A DNA stretch of 64,000 nucleotides from Brasenia schreberi (lineage: Eukaryota > Streptophyta > Magnoliopsida > Nymphaeales > Cabombaceae). The stretch covers positions 34,171,001 to 34,235,000 of the forward strand of contig JAYKKT010000091.1 of assembly GCA_036023115.1 (NCBI GenBank), read 5' to 3'. Below are positions 43,594-53,353 of this stretch, in pieces (within the stretch, counting starts at the first letter, position 1; every line of letters begins with the position of its first letter). A program made the position numbers and the translations under genes. The notes beneath the pieces are model-generated. The model was not told where the DNA came from, ran no database searches, and saw only the letters and a list, made by a program, of their open reading frames with translations.

Positions 43594-44448
43594 TTACAAG
43601 AGATGGTATATCTGATGTAACAATTTCTTCCATACTATAAAAAGGTGTGTCTTCATGAAAGGTAACATTATTGTAACATATGATTTCTGTCTAATGGGAT
43701 CATAACACTTGTATCCTTTATGAGTAGAAGAGTATCCAAGAAAGATATATATGATTAACCTCGCATCGAATTTATCCCTTAAGCCATGGTGAATATGAAC
43801 AAAGCATGTGCACCCAAATACTCTAGGAATAAGGTAAAATTGTTTATGAGTATGACATAATGAATGAAATGGAGTATTCTCACTGAGGATTCTACTTGGC
43901 ATATGATTTATAAGAAAAATAGATGTTAAGACTGCTTCACCCTAGTAACCTTTTGGTACATTACATCTGATTAAGAGTGTTCTTGTGACTTCCAGAATAT
44001 ATTGATTCTTCCTTTCAGCAACACCATTTTGTTGAGGAGAGTAAGCACATGAGGTCTGGTGTAGAATTCCATGATGTAGAAAGTACGAGTGAAGAGATTG
44101 AGACATGAACTCTTTCCCCTTATCACTACGAAAAACTCTTACAGTATACTAAAATTGAGTCTGAACAAACTGACAGTATACGGAAAGAATGTTCTTCACT
44201 TCATCCTTTGTCTTCATGAGGTATATTATAGTAAATCTGGTACAATCATCAATAAAGGAAACAAAATACTTATATACATGCATAAATGTATTAGAACAAG
44301 GGCCCCGTATATCTAAATGAATAATGTCAAATGGAATGAAAGATTTTTCTTCATTTAAAGAAAAAGAAATACGATGTTGTTTTGCCTTCTGGCAAGTTTC
44401 ACAATTCAAATTCAAATTATTACAGTCTCTAAACTTAGGAAGTAACAT
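43594..44448 (-). pseudogene. Copia integrase, broken frames
   Basis: 44448-44149 has CETCQKAKQH (zinc-finger cysteines), then DIIHLDIRGP and FIDDCTRFT, the two catalytic Asp regions. Around 44030-43980 a broken stretch reads PQQNGVAERKNQ, with the catalytic Glu. 43902-43594 is the C-terminal part (VFGCTCFVHIHHGLRDKFD, FLGYSSTHKGYKCY). Stops separate the parts. Confidence 0.82.
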
Positions 44449-44472
44449 CTTTATTTTAGAAAATAGTAAATG

Positions 44473-44769
44473 TCATAGTCTCTGGTGCCAAAGAGGTATG
44501 CCCCCCTTTTGTTTTTCTGTAATGACTGTTGATTGAAATGTTGTTTCTTTATTGTCCTCGTAAAAGTAGAGGCCTCTCCTCATACTACTCTGACCAAAGA
44601 TCCTCCCCGTCCTCAATTCCTGAAATACACATCCAGTAGAGTCAAACATTATACGATATTTCAGATCTTGTGTCATAGCAAAGACAAATAGTAAGTTTAC
44701 TGAAATGTTCGGAACATGTAAGACATTTTTCAATGTATTAAAAGACGTAATAATACTTTCTTTTCCCAC
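44473..44769 (-). pseudogene. Copia GAG-pre-integrase segment
   Basis: The frame reads LKNVLHVPNISVNLL, then a region ending PLWHQRL, the usual join between protease and integrase in copia polyproteins. The RLGH block that should follow is cut by a stop. Confidence 0.75.
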
Positions 44770-44829
44770 TATTGGAGTACGAGAACCATCTTCCAGTTTA
44801 ATGTTAAACTCATAGTTTTCAAAGAAATC

Positions 44830-45369
44830 TCATCGACTAACCATGTCATCTATAGCCCCAGAATCAATAACCCATATCCTTGAGTAAGAAGAATTTATAT
44901 TACCCTGAGTCAAGAATGAGAATGGATAGACAATAGTTTCTTGTGAGTCATTGTGGGAGGATGTACATGGTAATTGTGAATTAGCCAAATGAGCCTTTAA
45001 TATCTCAATTTCCTTTTTCATATCAGCTAATGATGTGGTACTGTATTCAATCTTTTGTCTTTCATTCTGATCACTGCTAAAATAGGCTTTGTTAGGTCTG
45101 TTCTGGAACTGAGTAGGTTTTCCTACTAATTCCCAGTAAGTTTTCTTAGTATGACGTATTTTTCCGTAATGGGTGCATGTCAATTTCTCCCTTTCTTTAG
45201 GTGTAAGTCCAGATCTTCCTCTGCCTCTGCCATAACCTCCCCTGCCCCCAGCGAAAGGAGTATAAACATTTCTTCCTACAAATGTTGATGTCTCTAAATT
45301 GATTTTAGTTTCTTTTTCCAAATGTTTTCTGTCTTCTTCCCGCAGAAGGATAGAATATATTGTACTCAA
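44830..45369 (-). pseudogene. Copia gag C-terminus and protease
   Basis: It has a Gly/Arg-rich stretch (GGRGGYGRGRGRSG), then a degenerate CCHC zinc knuckle (CTHYGKIRHTKKTYW, with two of the three Cys replaced by Tyr), then the aspartic protease motif IWVIDSGAIDD. Upstream, 45602-45420 holds a short gag N-terminal frame. Most of the usual gag core between is missing. Confidence 0.8.
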
Positions 45370-45587
45370 GGATGGGAGTTTCTCTCTGCTAAGAATATTA
45401 TTCTTTACTACCTCATACTCTAATGAAATACTTCATAGGAGATCAAACACTTTACGTTCTTCAAACTCTTCAGTTTGTTCTTGTGTGCAATTCTGACATT
45501 TTGTCTTAGAGTAGAGTTATAGTTCTTCCCATAGAGATTCCTCCATTTTTTGTTTTTTTCTCCGATTTGAGGCTTGATGACCACGAT

Positions 45588-45601
45588 AGGCTTTGATACC
45601 A
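45588..45601 (-). promoter_or_regulatory. Primer-binding site of the copia element
   Basis: On the minus strand, just inside the 5' LTR, TGGTATCAAAGCC is complementary in type to the 3' end of initiator Met tRNA (usual form TGGTATCAGAGCC), with one change. Confidence 0.85.
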
Positions 45602-45905
45602 TGTTGGATTTACACTATGTAAATCTCATTTTATTAATAATATGCAGAAAATGGCATACAGAAGAAGGTGGAGGAGGTCGACGCTCCTTGGCAGCCGATT
45701 TCTGCACTCCACGATTTTTCACTTCATCTAAACCTAATTACAAAGACACTTTATATATTAATCATTCTAACTTAAAAGACTTAATTACCCCTAATTAATA
45801 TCTAACATAACCTGGGTCCCAATGGATCAGGATCCAAACTGAACTCTCTAACTGAACCTAATTACAATCAGACACGACACAAATGTCAACTTGTCTTTTT
45901 CAACA
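45602..45905 (-). repeat. Copia 5' LTR
   Basis: It matches 41472-41783 over its whole length apart from scattered substitutions and an 8-base indel around CCCAATATTCTGATCC in the left copy. Ends are TG and CA, followed by the GTTTG target duplication. Confidence 0.93.
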
Positions 45906-46150
45906 GTTTGGACATATAGAAAGAAGATCAGAAGAAGAACCTGTAAGAAAGTATGAAAAACTAATTTTGGAAAGTATTAAAAGAGGTAGAGGACGACCAC
46001 AAAAGTGTTGGAAAGAAACAATAAAGAATGATTTAGCTTATTGTGAGTTAATTGCTGACATGGCACATGATAGAGCTATGTGGAAACAAAAAATCCATGT
46101 AGCCGACCTTGTCTAGTATGGGAAAAGGCTTAGTTGTTGTTGTTGTTGTA

Positions 46151-47200
46151 GTCTTCCAAAGGAACTTAAGAGAAAATCTCTTTATGGTTAATGTGTTTCT
46201 TTTGATCAACGTCCTTTGAAAGAAGACAAGCCTCATATATTTCCACGTTACCCTATGAATTCCTTTGGTTTTAAATATCCATTTACAGCTAATGGGTTTC
46301 ACTCCCTAAAGCTGTTGAAAATCCCTGAGAAATGCAGCATACGATCATTTATAACACAAGAAAGAAGAAAGAAACAAAATGAAGGGAAGAAGATGAGATC
46401 GGAGGGAAGGGCAGACCATCCAATGAGGCCAGCCCCCTTTCTCTCTTTTCTATTAATCAGACTCCCTTAACCTAATACAAGTTGGACGAGTTCTTATATA
46501 GTGGACTCTCAACGTAAAAAGACCAACATGCTCTTAGTAATAAAGACAATTACAATAATACCTAAAACATCAAAAATACTAAAATAGAACTAAAACAATA
46601 GATACAACATATTCTTCAACAAAAGCAATGAGACAAGATCCATAAAAGTCATTGTTTTGCATGGACTTTACGTGCTTATACACGGCATCAATTCACTTTT
46701 CCTTATTAGAGATTTCCATGACTTGGCAGAAGTCAATAGGATCATCTTCCATTACGCCATGGTTAGTCTCATGCTCATAGAGAAATACAATGTAATCTGA
46801 AATTTGCATTCTGTTTTCTTGTAGATCTTCTTAATAGCATCTGTTCTTGAGGTTATTGAGTTTGCTTTTCAGGAGTAAACTCATAAGGTTGTAGGGGGAG
46901 AACTCTCATGTTGTCTTACTATTCAGGATTTCCTATATGGATGCCATTAAAAGCAATAATTGTAAAGAGAAACAAATTCTTCTTCATATACAACATCTTT
47001 ACTCTCCCAAACTCAACATCCTTTAAAGGCTCAAGTATTTTCCCATCTGAAAAAGTTATTTAATTGTAGGATAATGAAAAAGAAATTTAACCTTTGAACC
47101 TTTTAAAATTGCATGCTTCACAATCAAAATACTCAGACAATTGGAACAATCGCACCAACCAAAGTCCCTTTTATCCTTGATGGAACTTTCTTTTGGTAGA
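46151..47200 (-). pseudogene. N-terminal half of the split copia RT plus integrase remnant
   Basis: On the minus strand 46302-46151 reads PISCKWIFKTK then a decayed block ending near the ETFSP position, exactly where the left part (30780 leftwards) picks up. 46810-46630 reads EDDPIDFCQVMEIS then SMQNND, which precedes the PIGCKW block in this copia lineage. 47040-46820 has LEPLKDVEFG and an integrase C-terminal look (LRRSTRK). 47170-47100 has CEAC. The integrase core is missing. This fixes the two sides of the LINE as one element. Confidence 0.7.
46313..46621. mobile_element. Solo LTR with 5-bp target duplication
   Basis: It begins TGTTGAAAATCCC and ends ATTCTTCAACA (309 bp), flanked by AAAGC at 46308-46312 and AAAGC at 46622-46626. 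It splits the copia RT reading just upstream of PISCKWIF. No internal region is present, so it is the product of LTR-LTR recombination. It resembles neither LTR pair in the window. Confidence 0.82.
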
Positions 47201-49080
47201 TAGATCTGTCCGTAGTGTTGAGTCCAGATCCATGCACTCGAGATCTGTTATAATGTTCTTTCTCCAGGTCTCTGCCATACAACACAGAAATAGTTAGGCA
47301 GTGATAAAGGTTGCAGAATTAATAACTGGTCAGAGAACATATAAAGGTAAAACATAATCAGCTTCATAAAAGGTAGATAGAAAATGACAGTTCCCATTGC
47401 AAGATACCTAGGCAATATTAATATTTTGTCTTTGGACAAGAATATCAACTTGTATGTGGTACTCTCAATGTAGTAATCAAGTATAGACCATCAGTCATGT
47501 TAAACAATGAGTCTATCTTTAGATCGACCCAATGTTCACATGGATGGCAAATAAGAGTCTCATGTTTATTACCACAGGTTTGTGTGAAATTCAGCTAAGT
47601 AGCAACCTTCCTTTGAGCTGATCACTACCCACACGAATTTCAAAAACACAAAAATCTTATATATTTCAAATGGGTCAATTTCCATGAGGGAGGTCGCTTC
47701 AGTGATGTATTTTACTTCAATTAGCCCATTTTAAAAGAATAGACATACCCAAGGTTCTACCACTAGTGATTCAACCTTTTGACAAGGTAAACATAAGGTT
47801 TTGTATTGTTTACTTTATAAGGGTTGCTTGGGTGTCATTATGGTTTATCTTTGGGTGATTACCATAATTCACGAGTGATCATGCCTTTAACTTTTAGTGA
47901 TAAAACTAGTGGGTCATACATAGCAGAGGCAAGCAAGCATGCCACACTTTGGTGATACATGCTTTATGAACAGATATACCTACTCCCACTATTTCTTCAT
48001 GTTTAAACCTTAAACATGACAAACTTACCTTTGGGTGAGGTATATCATTAAATGGTTTAATCACAATTCACAATGCTAATTTACTGAATACGCGATCAAA
48101 GACCATGATATTAACACATGTAGGGTCACTTTGGTGATCATATGTCAATCTATAACTTTCCCATCCTTATATGTTGGTGCATATCATCACAAGAGAACAT
48201 GCTGATTATAAAGGATAAATCATCCATTTACTTGTTCATGTGGATCATATCTTGATCCAAAACAAATATAGATCTTCAAAGGAATCCACACAAACACAAG
48301 GATTTGACATTTCTTTAATATAGAACCAACCTTATCCTTGTTCATGTGGATCATATCTTGACCCAAAACAAATCCTTTGTAATCCAAACTAAACCCAAAA
48401 GCACAAATATTTTTTGGATACAAAAACTAAATGTAAATCCTAATTCAATATGCATATCCAAATTCACAGAAGAGGATAAGGTCAAAATTTGATAGAAATC
48501 CAAATATAACCACATAAACTATATTCAAATCCTCATTTTGGATTCTAATAAATCCAAATGGATTAAAATTAACTTAACCTTCAAACTTATTGGAGATAAC
48601 CAAATTCCAATTTGCAATGTTAGCTTTACCAAATATGGAGTTAAAAAGCATGTAATTGATATTCCTAGGACCAACAGGATGGCCATTTGAATATATTAAT
48701 TCATGCCTTTAATTCTATCTTTATCTCAACACTGCTTTAGACAGTTGCCAAATAATAATTTAATATGCATATATACATTTCAACCAAATATCAAAACATG
48801 CAAATTTTAATCAACAAATATCTACATAATTAAGCTACTAATCTATGAAAAATAGGAAAATTCCAACAAAGAAGCAACTTTCACAAAAATTCGAGCTAAA
48901 ACTGGAATGAACGTTAATTAACAACCTAAACGTAAACAATTTTAGCAGGCAGGTACTAAACTAGAAATAACCAAAAGATAGAACGATAATAAGCAGAATC
49001 TGAAAGGGGTACTTTAGGTAACTACAATGGGGTAAAACTGTAATAACGGAGTATCTTTGCAGGGCATTTTTAGGTATTAA
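47200..49080. other. Probable 5' part of the split copia element, no frame recognised
   Basis: AT-rich with no long open frame. A 37-bp direct repeat (CTTGTTCATGTGGATCATATC and neighbours) occurs at 48231-48268 and 48338-48375. The position between pol remnants and an LTR fragment suggests gag/leader or LTR sequence, but no gag motif was seen. Confidence 0.4.
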
Positions 49081-49620
49081 GAAAATACCGTGAACCCAGT
49101 CGGCCCCCTTTCTGCTTCGGGTTTCAGCGACGGAAACCCATGGCCGCGCGTGCCGCCGCTCTGGCCGCTACGCCGCGCCCCGCTTTTCCTGGTCTTTTTT
49201 GTTCGTTCTCTAATTTCTCCGACGAGGGAAACCGCTGCCCAACCGTTAATCCTCCACTTCTCAGCGCCGTCCGCAACGGCGAGGAGTAGCCCCCCCACCG
49301 GCGCCCAGCCTGACTGGCCAATGGCAACCAAAATGTCGCGTCTTTTGTCAGCGTGCTGCATGATCTAAGATCTGGCAACGAAAAGAACGGATTCCAGTGA
49401 AGAAATCAGGCACCGCTGGTCACGATATCAGCCGCCAGGATCCACTGAATGCAGTAGAAGGAAGATCATTGACCGTGCCCTGCCTGAGGCTCCAGCAGCA
49501 ACCACCGAATGCGCAAAACCGGGCCGATCTCTGGCAGCACATGTTTTCTTTTAACCGATTAGGGCTTGCAGCCCTTCGCCATCTTTCCACGTCAGCGCGC
49601 AGCGTCGTCTCCTAATCACC
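49080..49620. other. GC- and CpG-rich island
   Basis: A sharp change from AT-rich flanks to GC-rich, CpG-containing sequence (GGCCGCGCGTGCCGCCGC near 49141). Three overlapping open frames on both strands are explained by the base composition; none shows a known domain. It could be part of an LTR promoter region or a displaced gene 5' end. Confidence 0.45.
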
Positions 49621-49849
49621 ACATGTAATCCTTAATTGATCCAATTAAGACTAAGAAAGAAAAACTCTAATTTCCTTAATCGTAAATGGATTGAATGAAA
49701 AATGGAAATCCAAACCTTTTTATTCTTTAATCACAATATTAATTATGATAATGAAGAAAAAGCAAACCTTCATTGTAATCTTCAACGATTCAACACTTGG
49801 TGTTGTTCATACCAAAATTAAGACCTTAGATCTACAACGCTCTAGATTA

Positions 49850-50092
49850 CATCTATTGAATTCGTTAAATAAGATGAGGAGCATACGACTGCTTACTAAT
49901 TTTTCAAGTCAATCAGAACCTCTTTTATCCCCTCAAATAATCAAGATTTAAGAGGGACAACTTTTCATATGATTTGGAGACCATCACCCTTCATCTATAA
50001 AGGAATGAGGTCATGATAGTTTTTAATTCAGCCCATTTATAAAACTATCCCATGTGTGTATTGGATCCTAAACTTTATGAGAAATTTGTGAG
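49850..50092 (-). repeat. LTR fragment matching 28.8-29.1 kb
   Basis: It shares, in the same order and orientation, ATTGAATTYGTTAAATARGATG, TTTTTCAAGTC-like, TTGGAGACCAT, TTAATTCAGCCCAT and AAACTTTATGAGA with the 3' LTR at 28745-29184. It is likely the 5' LTR of the same copia element, which then spans about 21 kb with its insertions (about 5.5-6 kb without). The outer end is truncated at about 50092. Confidence 0.55.
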
Positions 50093-50745
50093 TTCACAGA
50101 CGTATATAGAAAAATACAAGTACAAATATTTTATGCATGTAAAATATAAATACATATCACCCAAAATACAAGTATCATCACTATCATCTTTTTAACAAAG
50201 TAGCCTTTTGCTGGCAAATTTTTCTTCCATGGTTGTAATTTCCTTCTGCTAGCCGCTAACAATTCGCCCCCAACTTCCTTGGTTTCTGGCGTTGCCTCCA
50301 CTAGCATTTTAAATCTCTTTGTCATAGCCAAATAAACAAATACTGTACAAGTAACGGTTATCATGGCAAGCAGGGATGCAGCAGAGTAAACCTTCACAAG
50401 ATAGCACTCGCCCTCCAGCCATCACTGCCCATATGGCTGCTCCTGGTTCATGCTTGATCCCACACCCAGTAACAAGATCGCCATTGCAAGACAACCACTG
50501 CAAAAGTTTGTCATCATTCTTTAGGTACTGCACATTCACTCATTTCATAATTTCTACAGCCAGCTTCTAATCCCTTTCTATTGATATTGTTGTTAAGCTT
50601 CAATTGCATCACTATATATATATATATATATATTGATTGGGTCGCATCCACCGTTAACTTTACTCATATCTTATCATTGTTTTTGAAAGGCATGAATGTA
50701 ATAACATTGTACTTCATCTTTTCCGAAAACTCTTAATTTTTTTAA

Positions 50746-50835
50746 AGAACTTGGTATTGTTGTTATACTTCATTCACTTGCATGTGCACACAAGCATACG
50801 CAAGTGAATGAAGTATTACAACAATACCAAGTTCT
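50746..50835. repeat. Near-perfect 36-bp inverted repeat (hairpin)
   Basis: Arms 50746-50781 and 50800-50835 are reverse complements with one mismatch, around an 18-base loop. It lies in the DUF1218 intron. It would fold into a strong stem like a small foldback element or a precursor for small RNA; no flanking duplication was found. Confidence 0.9.
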
Positions 50836-50887
50836 CTTATGTGGCTATATAGCAATTACATGTTTTTTATATATAGGGTGGGGTCCG

Positions 50888-51112
50888 CATCAGAACCAGA
50901 ACCGATTCAATTCGGGTGCATATGGCAATTACAAGTGAATATGTTAGAGGTGGTCAGAGAATTTTGGAACTGGAGCCAGAATGAGTGGCCCCACATCAGA
51001 ACTAGAACCGATTTAATTCAGGTGCATGGTTTATATACAACAATTACAAGTGAATATGCTTAGAGGTGGCCAGAGAATTTCGGAATTGGAGCTAGAATGG
51101 GTGATCCTGCAT

Positions 51113-51143
<31 letters not shown>

Positions 51144-51166
51144 GATTCAATTTAGGTGCATGGTTT
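50888..51166. repeat. About 110-bp unit repeated nearly three times
   Basis: Units start at CATCAGAACC near 50888, 50994 and 51109, each with ACCGATTYAATTYRGGTGCAT, then AATTACAAGTGAATATG and GGTCAGAGAATTT-like words; the third is partial. In the third, the hexamer CCAGAA is amplified to about five copies (51115-51143). It lies in the DUF1218 intron. Confidence 0.85.
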
Positions 51167-51169
51167 GTA

Positions 51170-51256
51170 CTTGCACACCCTCAGAAATAGAATTCACCAC
51201 CTGCATGAGATGAGCCAAAGAGTCCTACCAGTTGAGCTAACGGCATGTGTGTATGG
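51170..51256 (-). mobile_element. Possible SINE-like tRNA-related sequence
   Basis: On the minus strand GTTAGCTCAACTGGTAGGAC (51223-51242) closely resembles a tRNA A box. A matching B box is weak (GGTGGTGAATTC, about 30 bases on), so this is tentative. Confidence 0.3.
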
Positions 51257-51489
51257 AACATTCTTTTTCCGTGTGTATATACCGTGTCGGATCCGATCCA
51301 TGTATCACAATAGCACTAAGCGGGCGGCAACTTTGCCCCCCCTCCTTTGCTTTATTAATGGAGGCAGTGTGAGTGCTTCATTCTGCATGGTCCATGCCTT
51401 TGTTGCCAAAGGGGGTGCCCGTTTTGATGTCTAAACTGGGGCATGTAGAATCTTCGGTTCTCAGGCATGCACATATCCTAGAGCACAGG

Positions 51490-51690
51490 TGACTGGTTGG
51501 ACCCGTTCAAACTATCGTCAAACCAAACCAAAACCAGAACCGAAACCGAAACAAAACCAAAACCATGTTTTTTCCTATTCTGTTTTAAAATCCCACGTTT
51601 GTTTCATCAAAAAATTCAAATGGAGCTGGAACTGAACCCCAACCCAAACCCAAAATCGGTGGAACCTGAAAAGGATCCGGATATTGGAGA
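51490..51690. repeat. AACCGAAACC-rich dispersed repeat, second copy
   Basis: The same word order as 18470-18660: GAACC/GAAACC-rich, then TTTTAAAATCCCACG, then TTCAAATGGAGCTGGAAC. It lies in the DUF1218 intron. Confidence 0.4.
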
Positions 51691-51987
51691 AATGAATTGA
51701 TGGGTAGATGAAAGGATTGGTTACCACGAGAGTACGCTCAGTACGATGGCGATGGCTTTAGTCTTGTCATCCAATTGAGCTTTGGTGTCCCTTGAGAAAT
51801 ATGTGATCCCGATAGCTGCGTGTCCGACGAAGTGAGCACAGAGAAGACACAGACGCGGTGGCATAGAGCATAAATTTCCTCCCACCGTCAGGTCCTTACC
51901 TTCACAAATGTTCCAAAACAAAATACTGTACCTAATCATATGCATGGTCTTAGTTTAAACGAAGATAATACAATATAAAGAAGAGAT

Positions 51988-51990
<3 letters not shown>

Positions 51991-52040
<50 letters not shown>
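51991..52040. repeat. (TC)n microsatellite at a splice donor
   Basis: A 50-bp TC run (GA on the gene strand) begins one base after the DUF1218 exon 1 donor, which reads AAG|GTGAGAGAG. Frames reading RERERE through it are artefacts. Confidence 0.95.
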
Positions 52041-52043
<3 letters not shown>

Positions 52044-52905
52044 TTGTTCTTCTTGAGCTCTGCAGCGAAGCTTGTGAGTCCGGCCAGGATTCCTAGCGAG
52101 CCGACGACCACCCACACCGTATTCATTCCTAACAATCTCCGCTTCATCGTCGGCCAAGATTGGAAATCCATACAGTAGTATAGTTGGTGACGAAATGAAT
52201 TAATTCTAACAAGATCATGGAGGAGGAGGAAGAGCCATTCTGATCAAACGAGAGTAGGACGTCTGGTGACTCAACGTAAGGGAAGCCTTCTTTTTCTAAT
52301 TGATTTCCTGCATCTTCTCCTTCGCTTTGACGATTCTTCAGTCATCGCCTTAACTCCGTTTGGAGATGACGAATTGCCGAGTCAATTCAATCTCGCTGAT
52401 ACAAACACAATTAATTTGTTGGATACATTTCTATTTGTATGTTAATTGATGCCACCTCCAGTCCGTCTGTCTTTATAATTTTTAAAATCGTTATAATGTT
52501 TTTAGAATGATATGGGCCCAGACCTGGTTGTTGTTTTTATTCCAGTACCGATCCAGTCATATAAACTCTACAAAGAAAACCATTACCTAATCCAATACCA
52601 AAATTAAGTTTGGTCGATTACATGAAAACCTCAATGATGCGCTAGTGTTCTTTTAACATTTTTCTCCAAGAAGGCAAGATAATAAATTGCCGATTCCAAG
52701 TTCTCTCTCTCTCTCTTACACTTGGTAACATACGCACCAAAAGAGAAAGCTTGGTCTATCTTTTGGATCTTGGACCTCAATGGATGTACTGTTTATTTAT
52801 TATATTTGGAACTCAAAGGATTCGGTACAGCTTGGTTTCAAGTCAAGCTCATCCGAATGATAAACAAGTTGAAATAACAAAGAAAATGCAGAAGGATATG
52901 GCAAG

Positions 52906-53155
52906 TGTTAAGCCGAGAAACTGACTATTCTCGGAAATTTCACAAATGAAGATGGCTAGATCATGCGCTACTATGTATTTATAGAGCAACATATAGAAGC
53001 AATACAACAAGTGAAAATCCAAGAAAAAAAAACCACTTTGAAAAAAACGATTGTGGGAAATCGGGAAAAATCACATACCTCATTTTGTTCCTCTGTTCTT
53101 TGTCTTCAATACAAAGGTCATCCACTGCATGACAGACGTTGCCAGGATTCCAACA
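52906..53155 (+). repeat. 5' LTR of the plus-strand copia element
   Basis: It starts TGTTAAGCCGAGAAACTG, matching the 3' LTR at 58797, and ends GGATTCCAACA. It lacks an internal part that the 3' LTR has. Confidence 0.75.
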
Positions 53156-53156
53156 C

Positions 53157-53168
53157 TAGTATTAGAGG
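53157..53168 (+). promoter_or_regulatory. Degenerate primer-binding site
   Basis: TAGTATTAGAGG directly after the LTR resembles TGGTATCAGAGC, the initiator Met tRNA complement, with a few changes. Confidence 0.55.
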
Positions 53169-53353
53169 TACGATGTTATGTTTTCTAGGGAAGGGAAAAT
53201 AAAGAAAAAGAGGAGAGGAAAACAAGAGGGGGAACTCCCTTTTTTGGTCGGAAAAGAACAAACCGTATGTCAGAAACTACAATCTGTGGCTTGAGACAGG
53301 CGACAGGATAAGATCGGCCAAGAGTCGACCAAAAATCGATCATAGGCCAGAAC

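Larger units (their letters stand above)
41472..45905 (-). mobile_element. Complete Ty1/copia element inserted in the LINE
   Basis: 4434 bp, bounded by TG...CA LTRs and a 5-bp target duplication GTTTG (41467-41471 and 45906-45910). Removing it rejoins the LINE word GGTTTGGACATATAG. It reads on the minus strand: 5' LTR 45602-45905, PBS, gag remnant, protease, integrase, RT, RNase H, PPT, 3' LTR 41472-41783. The order is copia type. About 15 substitutions and one indel separate the LTRs by eye, so this is an old but not ancient insertion. Stops and shifts break the polyprotein. Confidence 0.95.
30781..46150 (+). mobile_element. RTE LINE split by five insertions (host of the nest)
   Basis: Pieces: 30781-31708 (5' region and endonuclease), 32816-32840, 33814-34671 (linker and RT start), 35235-36008 (RT palm and thumb), 41274-41471, and 45906-46150 (3' end with (TTG)n tail). 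When the insertions are skipped, the pieces follow the order of the intact family. 30950-31480 encodes a decayed apurinic-type endonuclease (ILCLQEIKWVGE, GVGIIINKDLKD). RT has [10 protein letters not shown]. Endonuclease and RT are both broken by stops. The LINE lies in copia RT: left flank 30780, right flank 46151. Confidence 0.88.
50131..52171 (-). pseudogene. DUF1218 family four-span membrane protein, premature stop
   Basis: Minus-strand exons: 52171-52043, 51894-51725 and 50497-50131. The GT-AG junctions and phases agree, and read through they give 221 codons. Exon 1 has the first span (NTVWVVVGSLGILAGLTSFAAELKKNK), where the family has a span ending AAE plus basic residues. Exon 2 has LTVGGNLCSMPPR, then a second span with AHFVGHAAIGI. 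The third span crosses the exon 2/3 join (IAIVLSVLSC-GCLAMAILLLGVGSSMN). Exon 3 then has GECYLVKVYSAASLLAMITV, the Cys-x-Val-Lys block and fourth span. An in-frame TGA at 50424-50422 (codon 125) cuts the protein before the fourth span, and the second-span region is a few residues short. DUF1218 includes the DEAL/VCC proteins of leaf vein and margin patterning. The function here is not inferable. Confidence 0.62.

Noticed and set aside
47060..47200. Functional integrase or zinc finger from the CEAC word
   Set aside because: The word fits the copia GAG-pre-integrase position but the surrounding frame is broken; kept only as part of the dead element.
49077..49378. Overlapping open frames on both strands in the GC-rich island
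   Set aside because: GC-rich sequence has few stop codons; no family features in any of them.
50422..50424. TGA in the DUF1218 frame as selenocysteine
   Set aside because: Land plants lack selenocysteine insertion and no such element is expected; a premature stop is the simpler reading.
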